A stretch of 32,762 nt of DNA, taken from assembly GCA_018400295.1 (NCBI GenBank), contig JAGYMZ010000029.1, positions 1 through 32,762 of the forward strand. Reading direction: 5' to 3'. The DNA is from Bacteroidales bacterium. GTDB lineage: Bacteria > Bacteroidota > Bacteroidia > Bacteroidales > B18-G4. The notes beneath the pieces are model-generated. The model did no database searches. It was not told the DNA's origin and saw nothing but the letters and a program-made list of their open reading frames with translations. Below are positions 25,300-32,762 of the stretch, piece by piece. The stretch's first letter is position 1; every line of letters starts with the position of its first letter. The position numbers and the translations under genes were made by a program.

Positions 25300-28185
25300 A
25301 TGCAAAAAACCATACTAACAGCGGTAATGCTATTCTTTTACCTTTCTGCTTTTGTCCAGGTCAGCACCTATCAAACATCCTATGACCACGAAGAGATGCA
25401 GATCGACAGTCTGGAATACGTTGCCGCCAATAGCGAAAGCACGGTCCGTGACAAGATCAATGCCCTGAAGCAATTGTGCTATTTGCACCGGTTCAGGGAT
25501 CCGGCAAAAGCCATCGAATACGGTAAAAAAGCATTGGCGATCAAGGATAGCGACCAACATTATGAGGCAGTCCTGGGAATTTATAACCACCTGGGCAACA
25601 TCCGTTTCGACCAGGGTATGTATGCCAAAGCCATCGAAATGTATGCCCGTGTGCTTAAGATCGCCGACCAGTATGACCAGATGGATCATTTGGCGCACAG
25701 CCTGAACGACATCGGCTACGTCTATTATATGCACGGCATCTACGAACTGGCTTTGGAAAATTACCAGAAATCCATCCGGGCCAGCCTCATCAATGATGAC
25801 GATGAAAACCTGGCGGTTTCCTATAAAAACATCGGCCAGGCCTATATGGCCATGGACAAGCATGACCTGGCCCAGGAATATTTCCGGAAAGCGCTGAAAA
25901 TCCACCAGAACGATCAGGACTCCATCCTGATCGCCCATACGCACGCATACCTGGGCCTCCTGGAGGCAAGCCGGGGAAACACCGAAGAGGCGCTCGCCCT
26001 CTTCCGGTTCAGCCGGGACGTATTTCAGCGCCGCGATGACCTGTGGCTTGGCGGGCATGTATATAAATACATCGGCGACCTGTATTTCGATGACGGCATC
26101 TATGATGAGGCCCTGAAAAACTACACCCAGGCCCTGGTGCATTTCAAAAAATTCGATGCGAAGCGGGACATTGCCCAGATGCTGATCCACATCGGAGAGA
26201 TCTATCAGATGGAGGGCAATATTATCGAAGCACTGGCATACCTGCGGAATGCGCTCAACATCTCGATCGAGCACAATTACCTCATACAAAAAAAGAATGC
26301 CTTCATGCTTTTGTCCAACCTTCACGCCAACACCGGCGAAAAGAATAAATCCCTGGAATATTTCAGGAAATACGCCGAAACCAAAGATTCGATCTTCAGC
26401 CACCACCTGACCAGTACCATTGCCGAAACGGAGATCAACAAATCCTTAATGAAGTTTGACCAGGAACTGAACTCCTACGAACGGGAGAACCGGCTGGAGA
26501 GGGCCGTGTTCGTTTTCATCATCATCATGATCCTGCTCCTTATGGCCATTGTCTTCCTCTTTTACCTGAGGATCAAGCATCAAAAACGGGTCAACAAGCT
26601 TCTGTCAGAGCGCAGCGGGATCCTTAATAAAGCCCTCAAAAAGCAATCCATCAGCGAGACCAAATACAAAGCCCTGTTCTCCAGGGCCAACGATGCCATC
26701 TTCCTGATGGACGACGAAACTTTTATTGATTGCAATGAAAAAACCCTGGAGGTCTTCCAGTGCGCCCGGGAAGAGATCATTGGCCATTCGCCCCATTCCT
26801 TTTCCCCCGAGGTACAGCCCGACAACCAGCCTTCCAAAACCAAAGCGGCTGCACTCATCAAAAAAGCATCGGAAGGCAAGCCGCAGCGATTCTACTGGGT
26901 CCATACCAAAAAGGACGGGACGCCGTTCGATACTGAGGTCAGCCTGAACACCATCGAACTGGAAGACAAGACCTACCTGCAAGCCATCATCAGGGACATC
27001 TCGGAACAAAAGCGGGCAGAAAATGCGATCCTGAAATCCAAGGAGATCGCCGAGAAATCAACCCACTCCAAAACCTCTTTCCTGGCCAAAATGAGCCACG
27101 AAATACGCACCCCTCTGAATGGCATCATAGGCACCAGCGACATCCTTCACAACACTTCGCTGACCGGAGAGCAGAAGGAGCTGCTGAGCATCATCAACAC
27201 GTCGGCCAATAACCTCATGAGCATCGTGAATGAGATCCTGGACCTGTCGAAGATCGAATCGGGCCGCATTGAGATCGACCCACGGGCGTTCAACCCCAGG
27301 ACACTTGTAAAGGAGATCGTGGACATGCACAATGTGGCCGCCGGAGATAAGCAAATCCGCCTGTACAGCCATATTCCGGACAACATACCCCAAGCGTTAA
27401 AAGGAGACGACTTCCGCATCGGACAGGCCCTCACAAACCTGGTTTCCAATGCCATAAAATTCACAAAGCAAGGGGAGGTCAGGGTACTGCTAACGGCAGA
27501 AAAGGAAACAGAGACACAAGCCCGTGTACTTTTCAGGGTGGTTGACACAGGCATAGGCATATCGGCGGCATTGCAGGAAAAGCTTTTCAGGGAGTACTCC
27601 CAGCTTGATCCATCCATCACCCGCGAATTCGGAGGCACGGGCCTGGGACTTACCATATCCAAAAGCCTCGTGGATATGATGGGCGGAGAGATCGGCGTGA
27701 AGAGCGAAAAGGGGAAGGGATCGGAATTCTGGTTCTCCCTTCCGCTGGAGATCCTTAAAATGCCAACGCAAATACCCGGCACCACTGCTCGCGCCGCCAG
27801 GAAGGAAGGCAAAAACAACCTTCATATTCTACTGGCCGAAGACAATCCCATCAATCAAAAGGTGACCACCATCAACCTGAAAGGACTGGGCCATGAGGTG
27901 GATGTGGCCGCCAACGGTAAAATTGCCCTGGAAAAGTATATCAAGAACCGCTACGATGTTATCCTGATGGATATCCAGATGCCCGAAATGGACGGACTGG
28001 AAGCCACGGCCAGGATACGGGAATACGAACGCACCCACCCCGGCCGCCAGCGGGTGCGCATCGTGGCCCTCACCGCCAACGTTCTCAGCCGTGAATCCGA
28101 AACCTGTTATAATGCCGGAATGGATGACTTCATCAGCAAGCCCTTTAAGCCGGAAGATTTGGAAGAAGCGTTGAATAAGGGATAA
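25300..28185 (+). CDS. TPR-PAS hybrid histidine kinase with receiver domain
   Basis: This 961-residue sensor has, in order: a signal peptide (about 1-20), a long TPR array (about 40-375, likely periplasmic; for example NHLGNIRFDQGMYAKAIEMY and YKNIGQAYMAMDKHDLAQEY), a membrane segment at about 401-423, a PAS domain at about 448-570, a HisKA dimer domain with SHEIRTPLNGIIG (His600), a HATPase with N-box NLVSNAIKFT and G-boxes DTGIGI and GGTGLGLTISKS, and a receiver domain from about 842 with phospho-acceptor Asp891 (LMDIQMPEMDG) and Lys947. All catalytic residues are present. No DNA-binding domain and no adjacent response regulator are seen, so the output partner is unknown. TPR-type sensors of this kind are common in Bacteroidetes; the signal is unknown. 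Confidence 0.94.
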   Translation: MQKTILTAVMLFFYLSAFVQVSTYQTSYDHEEMQIDSLEYVAANSESTVRDKINALKQLCYLHRFRDPAKAIEYGKKALAIKDSDQHYEAVLGIYNHLGNIRFDQGMYAKAIEMYARVLKIADQYDQMDHLAHSLNDIGYVYYMHGIYELALENYQKSIRASLINDDDENLAVSYKNIGQAYMAMDKHDLAQEYFRKALKIHQNDQDSILIAHTHAYLGLLEASRGNTEEALALFRFSRDVFQRRDDLWLGGHVYKYIGDLYFDDGIYDEALKNYTQALVHFKKFDAKRDIAQMLIHIGEIYQMEGNIIEALAYLRNALNISIEHNYLIQKKNAFMLLSNLHANTGEKNKSLEYFRKYAETKDSIFSHHLTSTIAETEINKSLMKFDQELNSYERENRLERAVFVFIIIMILLLMAIVFLFYLRIKHQKRVNKLLSERSGILNKALKKQSISETKYKALFSRANDAIFLMDDETFIDCNEKTLEVFQCAREEIIGHSPHSFSPEVQPDNQPSKTKAAALIKKASEGKPQRFYWVHTKKDGTPFDTEVSLNTIELEDKTYLQAIIRDISEQKRAENAILKSKEIAEKSTHSKTSFLAKMSHEIRTPLNGIIGTSDILHNTSLTGEQKELLSIINTSANNLMSIVNEILDLSKIESGRIEIDPRAFNPRTLVKEIVDMHNVAAGDKQIRLYSHIPDNIPQALKGDDFRIGQALTNLVSNAIKFTKQGEVRVLLTAEKETETQARVLFRVVDTGIGISAALQEKLFREYSQLDPSITREFGGTGLGLTISKSLVDMMGGEIGVKSEKGKGSEFWFSLPLEILKMPTQIPGTTARAARKEGKNNLHILLAEDNPINQKVTTINLKGLGHEVDVAANGKIALEKYIKNRYDVILMDIQMPEMDGLEATARIREYERTHPGRQRVRIVALTANVLSRESETCYNAGMDDFISKPFKPEDLEEALNKG

Positions 28186-28212
28186 GTTCGTCAATCCGGC
28201 CTGTCCGCCCAT

Positions 28213-30282
28213 CTAATAAACCACCACCTTCGCGGTCACGATGTCGTGGCCGGCCATCAATCTCACAAAATACACGCCGCTGTTCAGGCCTGCCGTCCCT
28301 GCGACCGTTTTCCAGGAAAGAGCATGGCTGCCGCGTTCCATGGTCCCGGCATCATAGGAATGCATGTGTTTCCCCCCGGCACTGAACACATCGAAGCGTA
28401 CGCTTGTGCGTTCGTACAGGGTAAAGGACACGTCCGACCAGCTGCGCACGGGATTGGGTGCAATGGCCAGGTTGCCGGCCAATCCGTCCATGGCCGGCCC
28501 TGCGGTCCCGCTGATCAGGGTGCTGTCGACACGCAGCAGGACGCTGTGGGTATCCACACCGGTTTCCACGAACAGGGTATCCTGCAAAAATCCGGCCGTG
28601 TGATCCAGCGGCACACCGACCATCACGTTAAGCACCAGAGAATCGCCCGGCTCCAGGAGGTGCGGGAAGGTAAGGTTCCATGGTTCTATCCACCAGAAAA
28701 AGGGTTCCCAGCCCTGATCGTTGATGTAATGGATGTACACGCCGGAGTCGGATTCGTTCTTTACGATGGCCTGCTGGCCCTCCAACATCTGTCCTATTTC
28801 TGTGTAGAGCAATGTGTCGGGCCACACGGTCACGTCGGGTATGCGGTAAATGACTTCAAACACATGCGGGTCCGGCGCACCGATGTATGGATGGTCCATG
28901 CTCCTTCCCGAAGAGTCTGCGGCATGCAGGTAATACCCCACTTCCGAACCGACCGGCTGCTCAGGTATGGCCCCGCTGTATGTATGGCCCGACTCATGAA
29001 AAAGCGGCGCCTGGGTGAAGGAACTGCCATCCACCCGGTAGCTGATAAACAGCGAATCCCCGTAGAGGCCCTGGCCGCTGTATGGCACGATCTCCGCGGT
29101 GACCTCAAAGGCATCCTCCTGGTGGACCTCCCCGTGCAGGGGTATATGCCTGACGTACAGCATGCCAATGTCGGCAATGCCTTTGGTCCGGCAATGCAGT
29201 GCATCCGTATTCTCCCATTCATCATACATCACGCCGGTAATGGTATACCCCGGCATGGCGTTTTCGTATGCCTGCAAGGCCTGGTTGTCGTGGGTACTGC
29301 CGGTCAGGGGAACAAACACCTTCTTATTCAGGATGAGCGAATTGGTATAGGGTGTGTATGGGTAATTCCCGGGTGTAAAGACACGGAACACCTGGTAGGG
29401 CGTACCATAGGAACTGGTCTGCTGGGCAAAATAATCCGCCACATATTCAAAATCATCGTATCTCGGGTCGCTTTCAGGCACCCGTCCGATCAGCACCTTG
29501 TCCACATCCAGGAACTTGCCCCAGCAGTCGATATGCTCAATGTACTCCCCCAGCGGGTCGGGCAGCATGTGGTAAGTATGCACGCCGAGGTAATTCTGTA
29601 CCTTGCTTTCGATCTGCGCCACCGTCATGTCGGGATTTTCCTCAATCACCAGGTCGGTGGAAGCGGCCACGCCCATGCCATCGCACATATAATTCCCCCC
29701 GGTATGGATCAGCTCCATCCCGTAAAGTTGCACATTCAGGTAGTCCGCCACCTCAATGGGTATGTCGTCATCGTTGGGGCGCGGGCGGTTGTAAGGGAAA
29801 TTACAGACCCCCGCATCGTAACTGCTGTTGACAACGAACCAGGGACCGTAATCCCTTGTCCAGTAGGAATCCGTCGGTGCATGCATGAATTCCACGTTGT
29901 CCATGTTCACTCCGGCCGACTGGTACTGGCCGGTGACGGCATTTTGCTGCGACTGGTTCATCACGACCGTCAGCACCCCGCAATCCTGCGACATCTCCAC
30001 GATCAGCTCCATTGGAATGCCGAATGGGTAACGGACCAGTACCGATTGCATATGCTCGAACTCAGCCACCTGCCTGACCGGTGCAGAAGGAGGCATGGTA
30101 GGGTAAAAATCGCGCCCGATCTCATCACGGCGCAGCACTTCCTCCGGGGTCATGTGGTGCGGCAAGCTCCGGGCGCCTTCCTGGGCAATGGCCGGAGCAG
30201 TGAAAAGAAACGCAAGCAGTAGGATCAGTAAGTTGGGGTAGTTTTTGTCAGGTGCCATGGTTGTTAAAGGATTATTGATCAT
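28213..30282 (-). CDS. Secreted PPAD-like peptidylarginine deiminase with T9SS sorting domain
   Basis: This 689-residue protein resembles the P. gingivalis peptidylarginine deiminase PPAD, which turns protein arginine into citrulline. A signal peptide ends at AIA (about residue 33). The catalytic set is complete: Asp144 (SYWTRDYGPWF), His250 and Asp252 (EYIEHIDCWG) and Cys364 (DALHCRTKG). The PPAD residues, as I recall, are Asp130, His236, Asp238 and Cys351, so the spacing is nearly identical. Arg166 and Arg168 (YNRPRPND) match PPAD Arg152 and Arg154, which bind the carboxylate of C-terminal arginines; Trp141 and Tyr247 also match. An Ig-like domain, an extra beta-rich region (about 490-600) and a T9SS sorting domain (APNPVRSWSD to GVYFVRLMAG) follow. 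PPAD itself is about 556 residues. The start may instead be ATG 30258. Confidence 0.88.
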   Translation of the reverse strand: MINNPLTTMAPDKNYPNLLILLLAFLFTAPAIAQEGARSLPHHMTPEEVLRRDEIGRDFYPTMPPSAPVRQVAEFEHMQSVLVRYPFGIPMELIVEMSQDCGVLTVVMNQSQQNAVTGQYQSAGVNMDNVEFMHAPTDSYWTRDYGPWFVVNSSYDAGVCNFPYNRPRPNDDDIPIEVADYLNVQLYGMELIHTGGNYMCDGMGVAASTDLVIEENPDMTVAQIESKVQNYLGVHTYHMLPDPLGEYIEHIDCWGKFLDVDKVLIGRVPESDPRYDDFEYVADYFAQQTSSYGTPYQVFRVFTPGNYPYTPYTNSLILNKKVFVPLTGSTHDNQALQAYENAMPGYTITGVMYDEWENTDALHCRTKGIADIGMLYVRHIPLHGEVHQEDAFEVTAEIVPYSGQGLYGDSLFISYRVDGSSFTQAPLFHESGHTYSGAIPEQPVGSEVGYYLHAADSSGRSMDHPYIGAPDPHVFEVIYRIPDVTVWPDTLLYTEIGQMLEGQQAIVKNESDSGVYIHYINDQGWEPFFWWIEPWNLTFPHLLEPGDSLVLNVMVGVPLDHTAGFLQDTLFVETGVDTHSVLLRVDSTLISGTAGPAMDGLAGNLAIAPNPVRSWSDVSFTLYERTSVRFDVFSAGGKHMHSYDAGTMERGSHALSWKTVAGTAGLNSGVYFVRLMAGHDIVTAKVVVY

Positions 30283-30505
30283 CGATCTTTTTCGGATCTT
30301 TGTCCTTGTCCGTTTCCTTTTCCTTTTCCTTTTCCTTTTCTTTCTCGTCCTCGCCCGAAAGCCCCTCTTTGAATTCGCGGGTCCCTTTGCCGATGCCCCG
30401 CATCAGTTCGGGTATTTTCTTTCCACCGAAGAGCAGCAGCACGATGGCCACGATCAGAATGATCTGCCACGGCCCGATCATGCCTAATAAGATGGATATA
30501 TTCAT
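30272..30505 (-). CDS. tatA: Sec-independent translocase subunit TatA
   Basis: TatA forms the pore-like oligomer of the twin-arginine translocase, which exports folded proteins across the inner membrane. The 77-residue protein has a short N-terminal membrane helix, IGPWQIILIVAIVLLLFGGK, the conserved FGGKKIPEL hinge, and an amphipathic helix (RGIGKGTREFKEGL). The tail is an unusual run of alternating Glu and Lys (EKEKEKEKEKE) then DKDKD. This run is encoded by a hexanucleotide repeat. Its last 11 bases overlap the first possible start of the deiminase gene, and a TATCTTTG element lies 24 bases upstream of its ATG. Confidence 0.93.
   Translation of the reverse strand: MNISILLGMIGPWQIILIVAIVLLLFGGKKIPELMRGIGKGTREFKEGLSGEDEKEKEKEKEKETDKDKDPKKIDDQ
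30313..30340. repeat. Hexanucleotide tandem repeat inside tatA
   Basis: About four and a half copies of TTTTCC (GGAAAA on the coding strand) encode the Lys-Glu run of TatA. Because the unit is six bases, gain or loss of a copy changes the length by two residues without shifting the frame. Confidence 0.75.
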
Positions 30506-30529
30506 GGTGCGGTTTTTTTAGTGTTTTTG

Positions 30530-30537
30530 CAAAGATA
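30530..30537 (-). promoter_or_regulatory. Bacteroidetes -7 element for tatA and the deiminase
   Basis: TATCTTTG on the minus strand, an exact TAnnTTTG match, 24 bases upstream of the tatA ATG at 30505. Confidence 0.6.
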
Positions 30538-30575
30538 AGAAAAATGGTCCCATATTTTACCTCATCACTTTTTCA

Positions 30576-30583
30576 TACTTTTG
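30576..30583 (+). promoter_or_regulatory. Bacteroidetes -7 element for the lytic transglycosylase
   Basis: TACTTTTG, an exact TAnnTTTG match, 58 bases before the ATG at 30642 and divergent from the tatA promoter. Confidence 0.55.
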
Positions 30584-30641
30584 TAAAACCAAACAACAAT
30601 AAGCCAGACAAATACCGGTTATACTAAAAAATCAACCCGCG

Positions 30642-32225
30642 ATGGTTCCAAAACGACGCATCAACCTGTTTTTCCTTATATTCCTCACCGCACCTTCGAT
30701 GGTTTTTTCCGGGACCGACAGCACGGCCGGGCGCGATACCAGCCAACGGGTGCAGACCTCGCCTGACCCGTATGCGTTTGTGTATGATACAACCGGGCCG
30801 GGGCAGGTGATCATCAAAGACTCGCCCATTGTGGCCATGCTCGACAGCCTGGTAAACATCCGGTATTTTACCGGAAAACCCTTCATCACAGACACGGCCG
30901 AGATGAACGTCCACGGCTTTCCGCCGGAGCAAATACCGGACTATCCGGATTCGGTGTATGAGGACCGGATCAGGACACTGAACTTTTATACCCCCATTGA
31001 ACTGGTATTCAACCGTCCGGTCAAGAACTTCATTCATTTGTACGCCGCCAAAAAACGGGATCTGACCTCCCGCATGCTCGGACTGTCCAGGCTTTATTTC
31101 CCCATGATCGAGGAGCAGCTCGACCGTCACGGCCTGCCCCTGGAGCTCAAGTACCTGGCCGTGGTGGAATCCGCGCTCAATCCGGTGGCCGGCTCCCGCG
31201 CCGGCGCCAAAGGGATATGGCAGTTCATGTATGGTACGGGCAAGGTTTACGGACTGAAGGTAACTTCCTTTACAGACGACCGCTACGATCCGCTGAAATC
31301 GACCATCGCGGCCTGTGAGCACCTGCGGGACCTGTATGCCATTTACGGCGACTGGTCGCTGGCCATGGCAGCTTACAACTCCGGGGCCGGCAATGTGAAC
31401 AAGGCCATACGCCGCGCCGGTGGGGTGAAGAGCTACTGGGCTGTCTGGCCTTTCCTGCCCAGGGAAACACGGGGCTATGTGCCGGCGTTCATCGCCGTGA
31501 CCTATGTCATGAACCACGCCGCAGACCACAACCTCTACCCCGTTGATCCCGGCATCCTTTATAACGGCATCGATTCGCTGACTGTGAAGGAGGTGCTGTC
31601 GTTCGACCAGATCCACGAAATGCTGAAGATACCGATGGAAGACATAAAATTCCTGAACCCCTCCTTCAAGAAAGGGTTCATACCGGTGACAGAAAGCAAA
31701 CAATACACCCTCTGGCTGCCCAGGAAATACATCGGGGATTTTATCAACAACGAGCAGGAACTATACAATTACAAAACAACCAAAGGGATAGAAAAAGAAA
31801 AGCTGCGGGCGGAGATCAAAAAAGCAAAAGAGCGCACCATACATGTTGTCCGCTATGGAGAAAACCTCGGACTGATCGCAAAGAAATACCACGTATATGT
31901 CAGTCAGATCCGTGCCTGGAACAACCTGCACGGCTCGCTCATACGCCCGGGACAGCGCCTCATTGTATACCCCTCGGCCCCTTACAACCGCCCGGTCACC
32001 CATGCTTCCTCCTCCGTTTCCGGATCATCCGGCGGGTCCCAGGTTGTGCGATCCGGTGACACCCAATATGTGTACCACACGGTGCGCCGGGGCGACACGC
32101 TGTGGGACATCGCCAGGATGTACGACGGGGTAACGGTAAGCCATATCAAGCAGCTCAATCATATTACCAATGCAAAAAGGCTGAAGCCCGGACAAAAAAT
32201 CAAGGTACGTGTTAAAACATCCTGA
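30642..32225 (+). CDS. MltD-like lytic transglycosylase with two LysM domains
   Basis: This 527-residue enzyme cleaves peptidoglycan glycan strands in the periplasm. It has a signal peptide (MVPKRRINLFFLIFLTAPSM, cleavage near residue 25), then a GH23 transglycosylase domain at about residues 150-300: the catalytic glutamate is Glu176 in YLAVVESALNP, followed by GAKGIWQFMYGTGKVYGL and the MAAYNSGAGNVNKAI motif. Two LysM peptidoglycan-binding domains follow at about 399-445 (VVRYGENLGLIAKKYHV) and 475-522 (HTVRRGDTLWDIARMYDG). The layout is that of MltD. It has no lipobox, unlike E. coli MltD, so it may be soluble. The next gene begins 54 bp later. Confidence 0.94.
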   Translation: MVPKRRINLFFLIFLTAPSMVFSGTDSTAGRDTSQRVQTSPDPYAFVYDTTGPGQVIIKDSPIVAMLDSLVNIRYFTGKPFITDTAEMNVHGFPPEQIPDYPDSVYEDRIRTLNFYTPIELVFNRPVKNFIHLYAAKKRDLTSRMLGLSRLYFPMIEEQLDRHGLPLELKYLAVVESALNPVAGSRAGAKGIWQFMYGTGKVYGLKVTSFTDDRYDPLKSTIAACEHLRDLYAIYGDWSLAMAAYNSGAGNVNKAIRRAGGVKSYWAVWPFLPRETRGYVPAFIAVTYVMNHAADHNLYPVDPGILYNGIDSLTVKEVLSFDQIHEMLKIPMEDIKFLNPSFKKGFIPVTESKQYTLWLPRKYIGDFINNEQELYNYKTTKGIEKEKLRAEIKKAKERTIHVVRYGENLGLIAKKYHVYVSQIRAWNNLHGSLIRPGQRLIVYPSAPYNRPVTHASSSVSGSSGGSQVVRSGDTQYVYHTVRRGDTLWDIARMYDGVTVSHIKQLNHITNAKRLKPGQKIKVRVKTS

Positions 32226-32279
32226 TAAAATATGTACCTTTCCGCTACGTTTAAAACAGAAAAGAACCCGTTCAATGAT

Positions 32280-32762
32280 ATGACCATGCAAACGCACGCA
32301 CCCAAAAAGCTGGCAGCTGCGCTTTTCGCAATGCTTACCGCCCTCATCACATTCCAGTCATGCACCATGCAGGAAGATGGCCTGAAGCGTTCAACCGGCA
32401 AGACCAACGAGATCCTGGTCGTGACAAACACAAAAGACATGTGGACAGGCAGGATCGGCGACACCCTGCGTGCGGTTTTTCAGCAGCCCGTGCCCGGACT
32501 GCCCCAGGCCGAACCCATGTACAAGGTCCTGAACGTTTCCGAAAAGAACCTGAACAAAACCTTTAAAAAGCTGCACAGCATATTCATCATCGACATCAAC
32601 CCCGGCGTTTCCGGAGCAAAGGTAGAAATGAAGCGCGACCTTTGGTCCGAACCCCAGCAGGTGATCAAGATCACCGCACCCGACACCGCATCCTTTTTCG
32701 ATACCTTTGGAAAATACAGCGAAACCTTCCTGCAAAGATTCCGCACGCTGGAGATCGAACGC
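32280..32762 (+). CDS. DUF4837-like lipoprotein, N-terminal part (cut by window edge)
   Basis: The 161 visible codons encode a signal peptide with a lipobox (LITFQSC, Cys about residue 28), then KRSTGKTNEILVVTNTKDMW and GLPQAEPMYKVLNVSEKNLN, which match the pattern I associate with the Bacteroidetes DUF4837 family of uncharacterised lipoproteins. The start is ATG 32280 or the in-frame ATG 32286. It lies 54 bp after the transglycosylase on the same strand with no clear -7 element, so the pair is probably co-transcribed, and a role at the cell wall or outer membrane is plausible. The rest of the gene is outside the window. The family call is moderately sure; the function is unknown. Confidence 0.7.
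   Translation, partial: MTMQTHAPKKLAAALFAMLTALITFQSCTMQEDGLKRSTGKTNEILVVTNTKDMWTGRIGDTLRAVFQQPVPGLPQAEPMYKVLNVSEKNLNKTFKKLHSIFIIDINPGVSGAKVEMKRDLWSEPQQVIKITAPDTASFFDTFGKYSETFLQRFRTLEIER

Noticed and set aside
25330-26406. A 358-codon frame on the minus strand opposite the TPR array of the hybrid kinase
   Set aside because: The apparent repeats (many Val, Ile and Phe) are the reverse image of TPR codons. No start signal or family match.
29878-29885. Another TGCATGCA copy inside the deiminase gene
   Set aside because: It falls within conserved coding sequence (the MHAPTDSYW region) and is probably incidental, so it was not counted as a regulatory site.
28246-30222. A 658-codon open frame on the plus strand opposite the deiminase gene
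   Set aside because: It has no recognisable motif, is rich in His and Gly in a random way, and mirrors a gene with clear domains and catalytic residues. It is an antisense shadow produced by codon bias.
30624-31703. A 359-codon frame on the minus strand opposite the lytic transglycosylase
   Set aside because: It opposes a catalytic GH23 domain with conserved motifs and would collide with the divergent promoters. A shadow.
1-32762. Mobile elements, CRISPR arrays, tRNA or rRNA genes
   Set aside because: I saw no transposase, integrase, terminal inverted repeats, regularly spaced repeats or cloverleaf arms in any gap. Gaps are short and mostly hold promoters. A covariance-model scan for RNA would be decisive.

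Overview
The window looks like chromosomal DNA of a Bacteroidota (Bacteroidetes) bacterium, with roughly balanced base composition and densely packed, intact genes. The evidence is mutually consistent. Most transcription starts carry the Bacteroidetes -7 element TAnnTTTG. IspG is the long (plant/Bacteroidetes-type) form and LysRS has a C-terminal extension. PorZ, a component of the type IX secretion system (T9SS), is present, and two proteins end in T9SS C-terminal sorting domains. No tRNA, rRNA, IS element, prophage or CRISPR array was seen. Nearly all the content is housekeeping and cell-envelope genes.

Layout. 1-1737 (all minus): the N-terminal part of a GDP-mannose pyrophosphorylase running off the left edge, a SprT-like metallopeptidase and a tiny lipoprotein. 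1982-3995 (plus): a tightly overlapping operon of MlaE-type permease, MlaF-type ATPase and a CvpA-like membrane protein. 4058-5248 (minus): phosphoglycerate kinase. 5529-8340 (plus): the potassium uptake pair trkA-trkH. 8457-11993 (plus): a lipopolysaccharide operon of GT2 glycosyltransferase, GT4 glycosyltransferase and O-antigen ligase. 12019-13764 (minus) ispG is divergent from porZ-recO and a large YfhO-like membrane protein (13913-19239, plus). 19302-20971 (minus): lipA and lipB, divergent from lysS-ubiE (21094-23572, plus). 23714-24667: a secreted TPR protein, ended by a strong hairpin terminator shared with a small convergent unknown gene. 25300-28185: a TPR-PAS hybrid histidine kinase. 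28213-30505 (minus): tatA overlapping a peptidylarginine deiminase. 30642-32762 (plus): a LysM lytic transglycosylase and the start of a DUF4837-type lipoprotein.

How it fits together. Several genes converge on the outer envelope: GDP-mannose supply, LPS glycosyltransferases and O-antigen ligase, Mla-type lipid transport, PorZ (which in Porphyromonas gingivalis helps attach T9SS cargo to anionic LPS), a T9SS-sorted peptidylarginine deiminase, and a peptidoglycan-cleaving transglycosylase. The most notable item is the deiminase at 28213-30282. It keeps the catalytic Asp-His-Asp-Cys set and the paired arginines of the P. gingivalis PPAD virulence enzyme at almost identical spacing, but it has an extra domain and sits in an operon with tatA. 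I found no clearly new multi-gene system. The less explained signals are a pair of small unrecognised reading frames, a recurrent TGCATGCA palindrome at two promoter regions, and -7 elements placed so close to start codons that some messages may be leaderless.
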